From: a bacterium
GTDB lineage: Bacteria > Bacteroidota > Ignavibacteria > SZUA-365
Direction: 5' to 3'
Length of the DNA: 64,000 nt
NCBI GenBank assembly: GCA_020444325.1
Contig: JAHLLD010000007.1
Coordinates: forward strand, 161,287-225,286
Shown here piece after piece: positions 33,638 to 42,286 of the stretch (position 1 is its first letter; each line of letters opens with the position of its first letter). The position numbers and the translations under genes are program-made. The notes under the pieces were generated by a model that had not been told where the DNA came from, made no database searches, and saw only the letters and a list, made by a program, of their open reading frames with translations.

Positions 33638-34654
33638 CTAGTCGTCCAGGACCTTGTCGGCCCGGTCAATAATACTTTGCGGTACCGTCACTCCGAACTC
33701 CCTGGCGGCTTTCAGGTTGACGATGTGATCAAACTTCTGAATGCGTTCGAAGGGAATATCCGCGGGATCCTCCCCGCGCATAATCCGAGCCGCGAACTCA
33801 GCGGCCTTGCGCGCGCCCTGGATATAATCCGGAGCGACGACGATGACTGAACCCTGCTCTGCCTGCTCGTTGACAAACGAGAACACGGGGATGTTGTTTT
33901 CCTTGGCGACACGCACAATACTCGGGAACGTGGCACTTGTCATGTTATCCTCGATCTGGCAGATGGCATCGACACCGAGATCGATCAGCGACTGTGTTGC
34001 CTGCGGCACGGAAGACTTGTAGCTGACACCGTACGTCTCGAGCTGCAGGCCCGCATCCGACGCAGCGGTAATGAGGTTGCTCTTGTAGAAGGTCGCATTG
34101 AGTTCCGACTGCGTAAACAGTGTCCCGATACGGTTGATTTCAGGTTTCACCTGCTTGATGTAGTTCATCATTGCCGTGAAGGTCGTATTGGTGTACACCC
34201 CGGTCAGGTACGGCAGGTGGTCGTTGTCGTTCCTGCCCACGGTGGAAATGACGAATGGGTTGGCGACAACCATGAATACCAGCGGCAATCCCTCGCCGCG
34301 CTGCACGGCTGTATGCAATGTCGGCGTCTGCAGCGAAACGATCATATCGGTCCCGTCCGCAGCAGTGGCATCGATGAGGGAGAGCACAGCATCCGCATCC
34401 CCCTGGGCGTTGCGCATGACGATGGTGTAGTCCTCACCTTCCTTGAGGCCGGCCAGCTCGAGTCCCGAGCGAAATCCGGCTTCCGCATCACGCGTCTGCC
34501 GAAGCTCGTCATACTTGATCATGCTGAGTTTCCAGACTTTTTTACTGGTGTCGCCTTCCTCGTTTTTCTGACAGGACCAGAGCATTGTCATCGCCAGAGC
34601 TGCGACCGCAACGATTCCGAGCCTGCGTGCGACAGGAGCTAATCTCCGCATCAT
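33638..34654 (-). CDS. ABC transporter substrate-binding lipoprotein (ABC_sub_bind family)
   Basis: 338 residues. The N terminus is a lipoprotein signal (VAALAMTMLWSC; lipobox LWSC), so the mature protein is anchored at the membrane. The body matches the ABC_sub_bind (COG2984) family: KLSMIKYDELRQTRDAEAGF, DLGVDAICQIEDNMTSATF and SVIVVAPDYIQGARKAAEFA. It should deliver a small ligand to the permease/ATPase encoded by the next-but-one genes. It is 40 bp after the response-regulator gene and 31 bp before the STAS gene, all on the same strand. Confidence 0.92.
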   Translation of the reverse strand: MMRRLAPVARRLGIVAVAALAMTMLWSCQKNEEGDTSKKVWKLSMIKYDELRQTRDAEAGFRSGLELAGLKEGEDYTIVMRNAQGDADAVLSLIDATAADGTDMIVSLQTPTLHTAVQRGEGLPLVFMVVANPFVISTVGRNDNDHLPYLTGVYTNTTFTAMMNYIKQVKPEINRIGTLFTQSELNATFYKSNLITAASDAGLQLETYGVSYKSSVPQATQSLIDLGVDAICQIEDNMTSATFPSIVRVAKENNIPVFSFVNEQAEQGSVIVVAPDYIQGARKAAEFAARIMRGEDPADIPFERIQKFDHIVNLKAAREFGVTVPQSIIDRADKVLDD

Positions 34655-34694
34655 ATGTCATTCCTCCGTATCTAAAACGTCAATGGTTACAGTA

Positions 34695-35864
34695 TTAATC
34701 GGTTTTCGGTCCGAGATACTCCAGCGCAAGCACTGTCATATCGTCAGATTGTTCAGTATCACCGGCATGCCGGGATACATCCTCCATGATGTATTCAACC
34801 AGGTTTTCAACCGCCGCATCCGCATGCTTTTCGAGCAGCGCACAGAAGCGTTCATCGGAGTACTCTTCACGGTCTTCGCCGAAGGCTTCGACGATACCGT
34901 CGGTATAGATGATAAGCCGTTCGCGCGGTAAGAAACTCACGGTGTTCTCGAGGTACTGCATCCCCGCATCCACACCGAGCACGGTGCCACGTACGGGATC
35001 GAGCTGCGAAACGGAACCAGAATGAATCCGGTAGGGATGGTTGTGACCCGCGCTGCTGTAGGTAAACTGCCCCGAGCGGAAATCAAGAACACCATAAAAC
35101 AGGGAAACGAACATCGAAGAAATGTTCTCCGCACAGAGCGATTTGTTGACATGCGTCAGGCAGGCTGCGGGTGACGTCCCATCAAGAGCCTCGGATTTGA
35201 GCAGACTCCGGCTCGCGGCCATGATAAGCGCGGCCGGCACACCCTTCCCTGACACGTCGGCAATCGCGATCCCCAGCTGCGAATCATTGATCTTGAAAAA
35301 ATCGTAGAAATCACCGCCCACACTTGATGCGGGACGCATCGAGGCAAACAGGGAAAACTCGCTGTGCTCCGGAAATGGCGGAAACACCTTCGGGATAATT
35401 TCCTGCTGCACCCGGTTGGCGAGCTCGAGTTCGCGATTCAGACGCAGTAATTTTTCCTTTGCATGCCGGGCTTCACGCAGTGCGGAAACCTGTCCCATGG
35501 TTTTCTCTATGGTGAGTTCGAGATCCTCGAAATCAATCGGCTTGGTCACGAAATCGAACGCACCGCGGTTCATCGCCGTACGGATGTTCTGCATATCACC
35601 GTATGCCGAAACGATGACAGTTTTAAAGTCGGCCTCCTCAAGCTTGGCAGCGTTGGAAAGGAAGGTCAGACCGTCCATGACCGGCATATTGATATCGCAG
35701 AGCACCACATCGAGCTGCGGAGTCTTGCCAGCAAGATCAAGTGCATCCCTCCCGTTGGCGGCGAAATAGAAGTTATACTCGCCATCCCGGATCTTCCTGC
35801 GAAAGCGCTGGCGTATAAGCAGTTCAAGATCCGGTTCGTCATCGACAACCAGAATATGCGTCAC
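34695..35864 (-). CDS. response regulator with SpoIIE-type PP2C phosphatase output
   Basis: 389 residues. Residues 1-about 125 are a receiver domain (ILVVDDEPD, phospho-acceptor D57 in VVLCDINMP, TKP at about 110). A coiled-coil linker (about 130-165, EKLLRLNRELELANRVQQE) leads to a PPM/SpoIIE phosphatase (about 180-389) with SSVGGDFYDFF, IADVSGKGVPAALIM and the metal aspartates of QSDDMTVLAL. Such RsbU-like proteins dephosphorylate STAS antagonists; the STAS protein of this operon is the obvious candidate target, and the propeller kinase the obvious input. It is the first gene of the operon. Confidence 0.94.
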   Translation of the reverse strand: MTHILVVDDEPDLELLIRQRFRRKIRDGEYNFYFAANGRDALDLAGKTPQLDVVLCDINMPVMDGLTFLSNAAKLEEADFKTVIVSAYGDMQNIRTAMNRGAFDFVTKPIDFEDLELTIEKTMGQVSALREARHAKEKLLRLNRELELANRVQQEIIPKVFPPFPEHSEFSLFASMRPASSVGGDFYDFFKINDSQLGIAIADVSGKGVPAALIMAASRSLLKSEALDGTSPAACLTHVNKSLCAENISSMFVSLFYGVLDFRSGQFTYSSAGHNHPYRIHSGSVSQLDPVRGTVLGVDAGMQYLENTVSFLPRERLIIYTDGIVEAFGEDREEYSDERFCALLEKHADAAVENLVEYIMEDVSRHAGDTEQSDDMTVLALEYLGPKTD

Positions 35865-35981
35865 GATAGCTTTCCCTCTCGTTCAGGGATGAATGATAGA
35901 CTGCTGATTTTGGGAAATACAGTCACAAAATAGAATATTTATGGACATTTCCAATGCAACCGGGAGAATCGGAAGTGCGTG

Positions 35982-37916
35982 TCACACTTTGTGGGGATGC
36001 GTCGATTGGCGTCCGGCCAGAGCGAGAAGAATCAGCAGAAGCAGTATTCCGGTGGCAAGCGAAATCCAGGGCGAGAGGTTGAAAAAAGCAGGGAGGGTGC
36101 CGACGGCAAGGGAGACAATTCCAACAGCGCCGGCGTAGGGAAGCTGCGTTCGCACATGATCGATGTGATCACATGCAGACGCCATGGAACTGAGAATAGT
36201 AGTATCGGAGATGGGAGAACAGTGGTCACCGAACACGGAGCCCGAGAGGACCGAGGCGATACTGCCAAGCGTAATCGTATACGCCTGGTCCATGGGAAGC
36301 GATGCGTCCTGACCGAGGACGAAGGAAAGAGGAATGACAATCGGCATCATGATCCCCATGGTACCCCAGCTCGTTCCCGTCGAAAAACTGATCACCGCCG
36401 CCACCAGGAAGGTCAGGGTCGGGAGCCAGGCAGGTGGCAGATTTCCTTTGAGTAATTGAACGAGATAGGACGCCGTGTGGAGTTCCGTGGTGATTTCCCC
36501 AATGCTCCAGGCAAGCGTCAGAATGAGCATGGCGAGAAGCATCGACTTGAGTCCGTTGAACCAGGCGTTCATCGCCTCTTCGAGCTTGAGAATGCGCTGT
36601 CCCACCGCGAGCAGAATGGCGGTCACGCAACTGAGCAGGGATGCCCAGAGCAGGGCCTTGTAGGAATTCGCTTCACCGATGATGTTCCCGAGACTGTAAT
36701 CGCCACTGCCTGATGCGGCGACGGACTGCCAGCCGGTATAATACAGGCCTGCTATGGCACCAAGTACGACGACCACAATGGGAATGGCGGCATTCCACCA
36801 ACGGGGACGCACGTGTTCATCCGGCAGCACTGCGGAACTGTCCGTCAAATCGGTTGCGAGCTGTGCGCCGTCCCGGAACAGCTTTCCCTCCCGCCGGGCG
36901 CGTCGTTCTGCACGGGCCATCCCCCCGAAGTCTTTTCCCGATACACTGATCAACAATCCAAATACCAGCGTGAGCAACGGGTAAAAACTGTAGGGAAGCA
37001 TGTCGAGGAAAACGGCATACGCGTTCGGGGCGACCAGATCCACACTTTTAAGTGCGGCATCGATGAGTCCGACCTCATACCCAATCCATGTACTGATGAA
37101 CAGCACAGCCGTAACGGGAGCGGCGGTAGCGTCCACCAGAAAAGCGAGTTTCTCCCGCGATATGCGCAGGCGGTCGGTGATCGGACGCATGGTATTGCCG
37201 ACGATAAGCGAGTTCGCGTAGTCGTCAAAGAAAATGACAAAACCGAGCAGCCAGGTTGCCAGCTGTCCCCTGCGCGGAGAACGTGCGATACGGGTCAGCT
37301 TTGTGGCAATTCCCATGGTCCCGCCGCTCTTGGAAATCACCCCGACCATGCCGCCGAAAAGCATTGAAAATGCAATGATGGATACATGGTCAGGATCCGC
37401 CAGCGCCTGCACGATGTAGTGGTCCAGGACACGCAGGAACCCACCGAAGGGATCATAATCGAAAACGAAAATCGCACCGAGCCAGACACCGGCGAAAAGG
37501 GACACCAGGACCTGTCGCAGCAGCAGGGCCAGGACGATGGCAAGGAGGGGTGGAAGGATACTCATGATACCGGGAATGACGCGGAGACGATGTGTCGCCC
37601 GGTGCGCACCATACGAGGCTTGCAGCCTGTGTTCGCCGCTGCCTTCGATGCTTGCCTCATCAGTGTAAAAGCGTCCCCTCTCCAACCGCACGGTACCTGA
37701 ACCGCCGGCCTTCACCCCTCCCAACTGCAGCAGACCGTTCGCCGTGGTATCCACCTGACCTGCGGCATCCCGCAGTGTCACGTCGAGCGAAAAATCCACG
37801 CCGTCAAGCAGGAGTTTCGGAGCCCGTATCTCGAGCGTGCGCGCGTGCAGCGGAGCCGACACGAGAAGGAGCAGCAGCAGGGAAAGCGGAAAGGAATACC
37901 GGGTGAGGTGGTTCAT
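35982..37916 (-). CDS. NhaC-family Na+/H+ antiporter with exported N-terminal domain
   Basis: 644 residues from ATG 37916. The first 20 or so residues are a signal peptide (YSFPLSLLLLLLVSAPLHA), then about 100 residues of a beta-rich, Ig-like segment (LEIRAPKLLLDGVDFSLDV, then GEHRLQASYGAHRATHRL), and only then the NhaC/antiporter membrane domain (from MSILPPLLAIVLALLLRQV). Antiporter hallmarks include LGFVIFFDDYANSLIVGNTM and SFSTGTSWGTMGIMMPIVI. Most relatives lack the N-terminal domain. It may sense or bind something outside the cytoplasm; this is inference. The gene is 117 bp upstream of the signalling operon on the same strand. Confidence 0.88.
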   Translation of the reverse strand: MNHLTRYSFPLSLLLLLLVSAPLHARTLEIRAPKLLLDGVDFSLDVTLRDAAGQVDTTANGLLQLGGVKAGGSGTVRLERGRFYTDEASIEGSGEHRLQASYGAHRATHRLRVIPGIMSILPPLLAIVLALLLRQVLVSLFAGVWLGAIFVFDYDPFGGFLRVLDHYIVQALADPDHVSIIAFSMLFGGMVGVISKSGGTMGIATKLTRIARSPRRGQLATWLLGFVIFFDDYANSLIVGNTMRPITDRLRISREKLAFLVDATAAPVTAVLFISTWIGYEVGLIDAALKSVDLVAPNAYAVFLDMLPYSFYPLLTLVFGLLISVSGKDFGGMARAERRARREGKLFRDGAQLATDLTDSSAVLPDEHVRPRWWNAAIPIVVVVLGAIAGLYYTGWQSVAASGSGDYSLGNIIGEANSYKALLWASLLSCVTAILLAVGQRILKLEEAMNAWFNGLKSMLLAMLILTLAWSIGEITTELHTASYLVQLLKGNLPPAWLPTLTFLVAAVISFSTGTSWGTMGIMMPIVIPLSFVLGQDASLPMDQAYTITLGSIASVLSGSVFGDHCSPISDTTILSSMASACDHIDHVRTQLPYAGAVGIVSLAVGTLPAFFNLSPWISLATGILLLLILLALAGRQSTHPHKV

Positions 37917-37962
37917 GACAACAGACGCTGATGAAGCGGGAAAATGTGCAGGAGTTGCGATG

Positions 37963-38016
37963 CGATGCAAGTCCGCCGCGTTTCCATCGCTTCCCCCCGG
38001 TTATGCACTTGCATCG
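37963..38016. promoter_or_regulatory. 10-bp inverted repeat between divergent genes
   Basis: CGATGCAAGT at 37963-37972 and its exact complement ACTTGCATCG at 38007-38016, spaced by 34 bp, in the gap between the antiporter start (minus) and the thioredoxin-like gene (plus). Could be an operator pair or an mRNA hairpin; no further evidence. Confidence 0.4.
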
Positions 38017-38067
38017 TGCAGCATGGCAGTCTAGTTTTACCTGCATGTTTCACCATAAAGGAAGTAC

Positions 38068-38619
38068 ATGGCGCTGACATATTCGAAAGGCATGGCCTTA
38101 GGTACGGAACTCCCGTTTTTCAATCTCCCCGGCGTCGACGGTGCGCAGTACACACCTGATGATTTCCGTGATGCCAATGTGCTGGTTGTGGTGTTCACCT
38201 GCAATCACTGTCCCTACGCCATTGCAAGTGAAGACCGTCTCATCACGCTGCAGCGGGATTTCCGTGATCGGGGCGTACGCTTCGTACTCATCAATCCGAA
38301 TGACGCGGACCGCTATCCTGACGACTCGTTCGTGCGTATGGCCGACCGAGCGAAGGATAAACAGTTCCCGTTCCCCTACCTCTACGACGAGTCGCAGGAG
38401 GTTGCCCGCAGTTTCGATGCCGCCTGTACGCCCGATATCTTCGTGTTCGATCAGGCGCGGAAACTTCGCTACAACGGACGCATTGATGATAACTGGAAAG
38501 AGCCGGCAAGCGTGACGCAGGAGGATCTGCGTACCGTACTGGAGGATTTGCTCGCGGGAAGGGAAATCAGTATTGAAGCGGTACCCTCAATGGGCTGTTC
38601 CATCAAATGGAAACCCTGA
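38068..38619 (+). CDS. thioredoxin-fold (AhpC/TSA-like) family protein
   Basis: 183 residues. The segment GTELPFFNLPGVDGAQYTPD followed by VLVVVFTCNHCPYAIASED and FVLINPNDADRYPDDSF is characteristic of a widespread redoxin family with a CxxC in TCNHCPYA (active-site cysteines about 46-49). A conserved cysteine in ACTPDIFVFD precedes the cis-proline motif CTPD. Probably a cytoplasmic thiol oxidoreductase or peroxiredoxin-like protein; it has no signal peptide. Length is normal. Confidence 0.9.
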   Translation: MALTYSKGMALGTELPFFNLPGVDGAQYTPDDFRDANVLVVVFTCNHCPYAIASEDRLITLQRDFRDRGVRFVLINPNDADRYPDDSFVRMADRAKDKQFPFPYLYDESQEVARSFDAACTPDIFVFDQARKLRYNGRIDDNWKEPASVTQEDLRTVLEDLLAGREISIEAVPSMGCSIKWKP

Positions 38620-38652
38620 TCGCGTGTTCCACACACTGATCGCAATCTCACT

Positions 38653-39087
38653 TTAGTCGTCCATCTCATCGAAGTCATTGAGATTCTCCCAGATGTGGAC
38701 ATCTTCCCTGTGTTTCCGCAGTGTGGAGGGAATCACCCCTATTGCGGTGACCACACCCTGCTTCACGGTGATACGGGTATCCTGGTCCGCATCCGGCGCC
38801 GGAAGCTGCAGGGATGCTGTCACCCAGGTGGCCCAGATTTCCTCCTGTCCTGAAAGCCTGTAGCGTCCCTGCAGGCGCCGAAGGTAAAGCCTTCCATCCC
38901 GGATTTCCCACGTCCCTCGATACTGCCGCCAGCAAGCGGAGGATGCGATAACAGCCTCCTCCCCGTCTTCAGGCTGCCAGAGTGGTTCTTCCACAATACG
39001 TGCGTGCTGCTCGGGCAGCACCGGCACGGATGTCATTTCCCGCTTCTCCCCGTCCAGGAAAAGTACTTCAGGAAGCTGCGTCGTCAT
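38653..39087 (-). CDS. uncharacterised small soluble protein
   Basis: 144 residues from ATG 39087 (GAGGAGA upstream). The middle segment (WRQYRGTWEIRDGRLYLRRL) looks like a beta-rich module. No signal peptide, cysteine pair or catalytic motif is evident. The tail is acidic (NDFDEMDD). Not recognised. Confidence 0.65.
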   Translation of the reverse strand: MTTQLPEVLFLDGEKREMTSVPVLPEQHARIVEEPLWQPEDGEEAVIASSACWRQYRGTWEIRDGRLYLRRLQGRYRLSGQEEIWATWVTASLQLPAPDADQDTRITVKQGVVTAIGVIPSTLRKHREDVHIWENLNDFDEMDD

Positions 39088-39174
39088 CGGCCGTCTCCTC
39101 TCATGCGCGGCGCGCAATGTGACATCAGAGAGAAAAACGAGGATACGAAACGACCCCGTGGATGTTTCAGTCCG

Positions 39175-39654
39175 TCAGTCCTTCCTGTCTCCGTGCAGGG
39201 TGTTTGTCCGCAGTTTTCTGGCGATCTCCAGCGAACGCCGGATACGCGTATCGCTGCGTTTGGCCGTTGAGATATACAGTGCAAGCGAGCGCTGCATGCC
39301 CGCGGTCATCCCGTCAAAACGACTGGCGGCCTCCTCGTCCTGCTCAAGAACCTCGATGAATTCCTCCGGCAGCTCCACGGCATCCGGGTCCGGATCGGGT
39401 TCAAGTATGACGGTGACCATGTCATCGAGGCGTGCACCGATTTCCTTCAGCAGCGGCTGCCCCACGATCAGTCGACTGCCGCCCGCGCCGTCGCCCGTGA
39501 GGGCCCTGCGATACGATTTGCCATTGAGGATAGCCACGACGCGACGCACGCCGGCTTCCTTAAAGGCGACGGCCACTTCATCCGGCACCGGCAGAAAATG
39601 ATTGATCATGCCGCTTTCTGTTCGCAGCACGGGGGCGTCAAAATGAAATTTCAT
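39175..39654 (-). CDS. DUF1905/YdeI-OmpD-associated family protein
   Basis: 159 residues from ATG 39654 with AAGGAG upstream. The first 90 residues are DUF1905 (FHFDAPVLRTESGMINHFLP, ILNGKSYRRALT, and GARLDDMVTVILEPDPDP). The rest carries the OmpD-associated/YdeI pattern (FDGMTAGMQRSLALYISTAK, then RIRRSLEIARKL). Roles in the family are poorly defined. A run of three 17-bp direct repeats lies just upstream. Confidence 0.88.
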   Translation of the reverse strand: MKFHFDAPVLRTESGMINHFLPVPDEVAVAFKEAGVRRVVAILNGKSYRRALTGDGAGGSRLIVGQPLLKEIGARLDDMVTVILEPDPDPDAVELPEEFIEVLEQDEEAASRFDGMTAGMQRSLALYISTAKRSDTRIRRSLEIARKLRTNTLHGDRKD

Positions 39655-39664
39655 GCGCAACTCC

Positions 39665-39715
39665 TTTCATCCCGGCATTGCCTTCATCCCGGGATTGCCT
39701 TCATCCCGGCATTGC
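39665..39715. repeat. 17-bp direct repeat, three copies
   Basis: Three contiguous copies of the unit YTTCATCCCGGSATTGC (39665-39681, 39682-39698, 39699-39715), directly 5' of the DUF1905 gene and thus inside its likely promoter or leader. Confidence 0.8.
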
Positions 39716-39753
39716 GTTGCAGCAAAAGCGCGGCTGTCCATCGTGCCAGGCTG

Positions 39754-40290
39754 TTACTGCTCTTCAGACGCGCTCTGCGTAAAGGTTACGCTTTCCACGC
39801 AGTCACGAATTGCTGCACCATCCTGCTTCCATTCCTGTGACGGTGTGAGACCTGTGATCAGATAGATATGTGTGCCTCTCAGCACGATCCTTGCATACGC
39901 GCGGATGCTCTGCCCGCTCATGCTCCCGCGGTATTCGATCAGATACTCATCCTCCCCTCTGGGGATTGCGTCGATTTCCGTCATCCCGAGCTGATCAAAT
40001 CCGTCGCGTGAATATTCGATGTAGTCCTCCAGGTTTCCTTCCCATGTCTCAACACGAACATTGACGTTCGATGCAAAACCATTGCGGAGAGGCAGCGCGG
40101 TCAGGAATACCGTCGTCGCTTTATCGCCCGGTGCGGCATCGAGGGGCTCCATCTGAATCCCATGGGCGGGAAGTATCAGCAGCGGTTTTTCCTGCGCAGT
40201 TCCATCGCCGGACTGCTGCGCAAAAGCTGCGGCTCCATGCAACGTGAAAATTGTTAGAAATACAGCAAGGAATGGACGGAACGGTTTCAT
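39754..40290 (-). CDS. exported protein, possibly DcrB/PsbP-like
   Basis: 178 residues from ATG 40290. Signal peptide FRPFLAVFLTIFTLHGAAAFA then QQSGD. The mature part (VNVRVETWEGNLEDYIEYSR, then YLIEYRGSMSGQSIRAYARI) resembles the DcrB/PsbP fold of small periplasmic proteins, an alternation of strands with an ExW-type motif. The similarity is by pattern only and I would not assign a function. Divergent from the methionine-synthase-like gene at 40407. Confidence 0.65.
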   Translation of the reverse strand: MKPFRPFLAVFLTIFTLHGAAAFAQQSGDGTAQEKPLLILPAHGIQMEPLDAAPGDKATTVFLTALPLRNGFASNVNVRVETWEGNLEDYIEYSRDGFDQLGMTEIDAIPRGEDEYLIEYRGSMSGQSIRAYARIVLRGTHIYLITGLTPSQEWKQDGAAIRDCVESVTFTQSASEEQ

Positions 40291-40406
40291 CAAAAACCTC
40301 GATGAGAATGGTAACAACAGGCACGTAAAGATAACGGATACCCCGGTTCCGGTCACAGGTGTGCCGCATTTTTCGTATCTTTGATATTCACAATTGAAGC
40401 TATCCC

Positions 40407-42233
40407 ATGAACGCAAATACATCATTCCTCGATGCATTGCAGGGCCGCGTACTCGTTTTTGACGGTGCGACCGGTACGAATCTGCAGGCACAGCAACTGA
40501 GCGCCGATGACTTCGGCGGTCCCGCCCTTGAAGGCTGCAACGAACATCTCGTCATCTCCTGTCCCTCAGCGGTTGAGCGTGTCCATCGCGATTTCCTGGA
40601 GGCCGGGGCGGACATTATTGAAACCGACACGTTCGGTGCAACCAGCGTCGTGCTTGCGGAGTACGACATTGCCCATCTGAGCCGGGAGATCAATGAGCGT
40701 GCCGCGGCCATCGCCCGGCGCATGGCGGACGAGTACAGCACTGCCGACCAGCCCCGTTTCGTGGCGGGGTCCATCGGACCGACCACCAAGCTGCCGTCTC
40801 TCGGACATATCGGCTTCGACGCCCTGCGCGACTCGTATGCCGAACAGGTGGAGGGATTGCTGGATGGTGGTGTCGATCTGCTCTGCGTGGAAACCTGCCA
40901 GGATATGCTGCAGAGCAAGGCGGCGCTCGCGGCCATTCACCAGGTCTTCGACCAGCGCGGGCAACGCATCCCTGTCATTGTGTCCGTGACGATCGAGACC
41001 ATGGGCACGATGCTCATGGGCACGGAAATCGCCGCCGCGGTCACCACCTTCGATCCCTATGACATCATCACCGTGTTCGGGATGAACTGTGCGACGGGAC
41101 CGCAGGAGATGGAGGAGAATCTCCGTTACATCTGCCAGAACTCCTCACGCCCGGTTTTCGTGATGCCGAATGCTGGTATCCCGGAAAACGTGGGCGGACA
41201 TACCTGCTACAAACTCACAGCGCAGCAGCTTCAGGCTTCGATGCGACGCTTCATCACCGAGTTTGGTGTCTCGGTCATCGGCGGGTGCTGCGGCACCACC
41301 GCGGAGCATATTGCGCTGCTTGCCGAACTGGTGCGCGAGGTTCAGCCCGCGGAACGCAAGGTCGAAAGCACGCCTTCCGTCTCCTCCCTGTACACCTCCG
41401 TCCCCCTGCATCTCGATCCGCCGCCGCTACTGATCGGTGAGCGCTGCAACGCCAACGGTTCGAAAAAATTCCGAGAACTGCTGCTCGAAGAACGTTTCGA
41501 CGACATGGTTGCAATGGGGAAAGAACAGATGCGCGAAGGTGCGCATCTCCTTGATATCTGCACCGCCTACGTGGGCAGGGATGAAGTGCGCGACATGCGC
41601 GAAATCGTCAGCCGCTTCAACACGCAGATCAACCTTCCGCTCATGATTGACTCGACGGAACTGCCCGTGCTTGAGGAAGCACTCAAGCATTACGCGGGCA
41701 GGGCGATTGTCAACTCCGTGAATCTCGAGGACGGTGAGGAACGCGTCGCCCATGTCCTTGCGTTGTGCAAGATGTACGGTGCTGCCGTCGTGGCACTGAC
41801 CATTGATGAAGACGGCATGGCGAAGACTGCGGAAAAGAAATTTGCTGTGGCCGCACGCCTTCGAGCACTGGCGACGGAGAAATACGGCATGCGGGATGAA
41901 GATCTGATCTTCGATCCCCTCACCTTCACGCTGGGCAGCGGCGATGAGGAGTTTCGACGTTCAGCGATTGAAACCGCGGAAGCCATCCGTATGATCAAGG
42001 ATGCCTGGCCGCGCTGCTTTACCAGCCTGGGTGTCTCCAACGTGAGTTTCGGACTGAATGTCCGTGCCCGCCATGTCCTCAACTCGGTATTCCTGCATCA
42101 TGCGTGTGAAGCCGGGCTCGACATGGCAATCGTGCACGCGAGCAAAATCATGCCGCTGTACAAAATCGACGAGGAAGGCGGCCGTATCGCCATGGATCTC
42201 ATTCTTGACAGAAGAGAGTGGGAAACCATTTGA
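40407..42233 (+). CDS. MetH-type homocysteine methyltransferase, Hcy and pterin domains only
   Basis: 608 residues. Residues 1-about 320 are the homocysteine-binding TIM barrel with the zinc cysteines C228 (FGMNCATGP), C294 and C295 (IGGCCGTT). Residues about 335-608 are the pterin (methyltetrahydrofolate) domain: LIGERCNANGSKKFRELL, MIDSTELPVLEEAL and LGVSNVSFGLNVRARHVLNS. A complete MetH is about 1,150-1,230 residues with cobalamin-binding and reactivation domains; here the gene stops at LDRREWETI, about where the cobalamin cap would begin. A separate B12-binding partner would be needed for methionine synthesis, or the enzyme serves another methyl transfer. It is not obviously damaged: no frameshift is visible and a normal gene follows. 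Confidence 0.9.
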   Translation: MNANTSFLDALQGRVLVFDGATGTNLQAQQLSADDFGGPALEGCNEHLVISCPSAVERVHRDFLEAGADIIETDTFGATSVVLAEYDIAHLSREINERAAAIARRMADEYSTADQPRFVAGSIGPTTKLPSLGHIGFDALRDSYAEQVEGLLDGGVDLLCVETCQDMLQSKAALAAIHQVFDQRGQRIPVIVSVTIETMGTMLMGTEIAAAVTTFDPYDIITVFGMNCATGPQEMEENLRYICQNSSRPVFVMPNAGIPENVGGHTCYKLTAQQLQASMRRFITEFGVSVIGGCCGTTAEHIALLAELVREVQPAERKVESTPSVSSLYTSVPLHLDPPPLLIGERCNANGSKKFRELLLEERFDDMVAMGKEQMREGAHLLDICTAYVGRDEVRDMREIVSRFNTQINLPLMIDSTELPVLEEALKHYAGRAIVNSVNLEDGEERVAHVLALCKMYGAAVVALTIDEDGMAKTAEKKFAVAARLRALATEKYGMRDEDLIFDPLTFTLGSGDEEFRRSAIETAEAIRMIKDAWPRCFTSLGVSNVSFGLNVRARHVLNSVFLHHACEAGLDMAIVHASKIMPLYKIDEEGGRIAMDLILDRREWETI

Positions 42234-42286
42234 TATACCAGAAGCAGAATCATCAGCAATTACATGAATAGAGGAGAATGCCAGGA

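Noticed and set aside
33606..33669. longer start for the STAS protein at 33669
   Set aside because: It would overlap the preceding lipoprotein gene by about 30 bp and the GGAGG site fits GTG 33606 much better; no domain content is lost.
42233..42286. frameshift joining the MetH-like gene to a downstream B12 domain
   Set aside because: The 53-bp gap contains no cobalamin-domain coding sequence; the next gene is a complete FAH-family protein.
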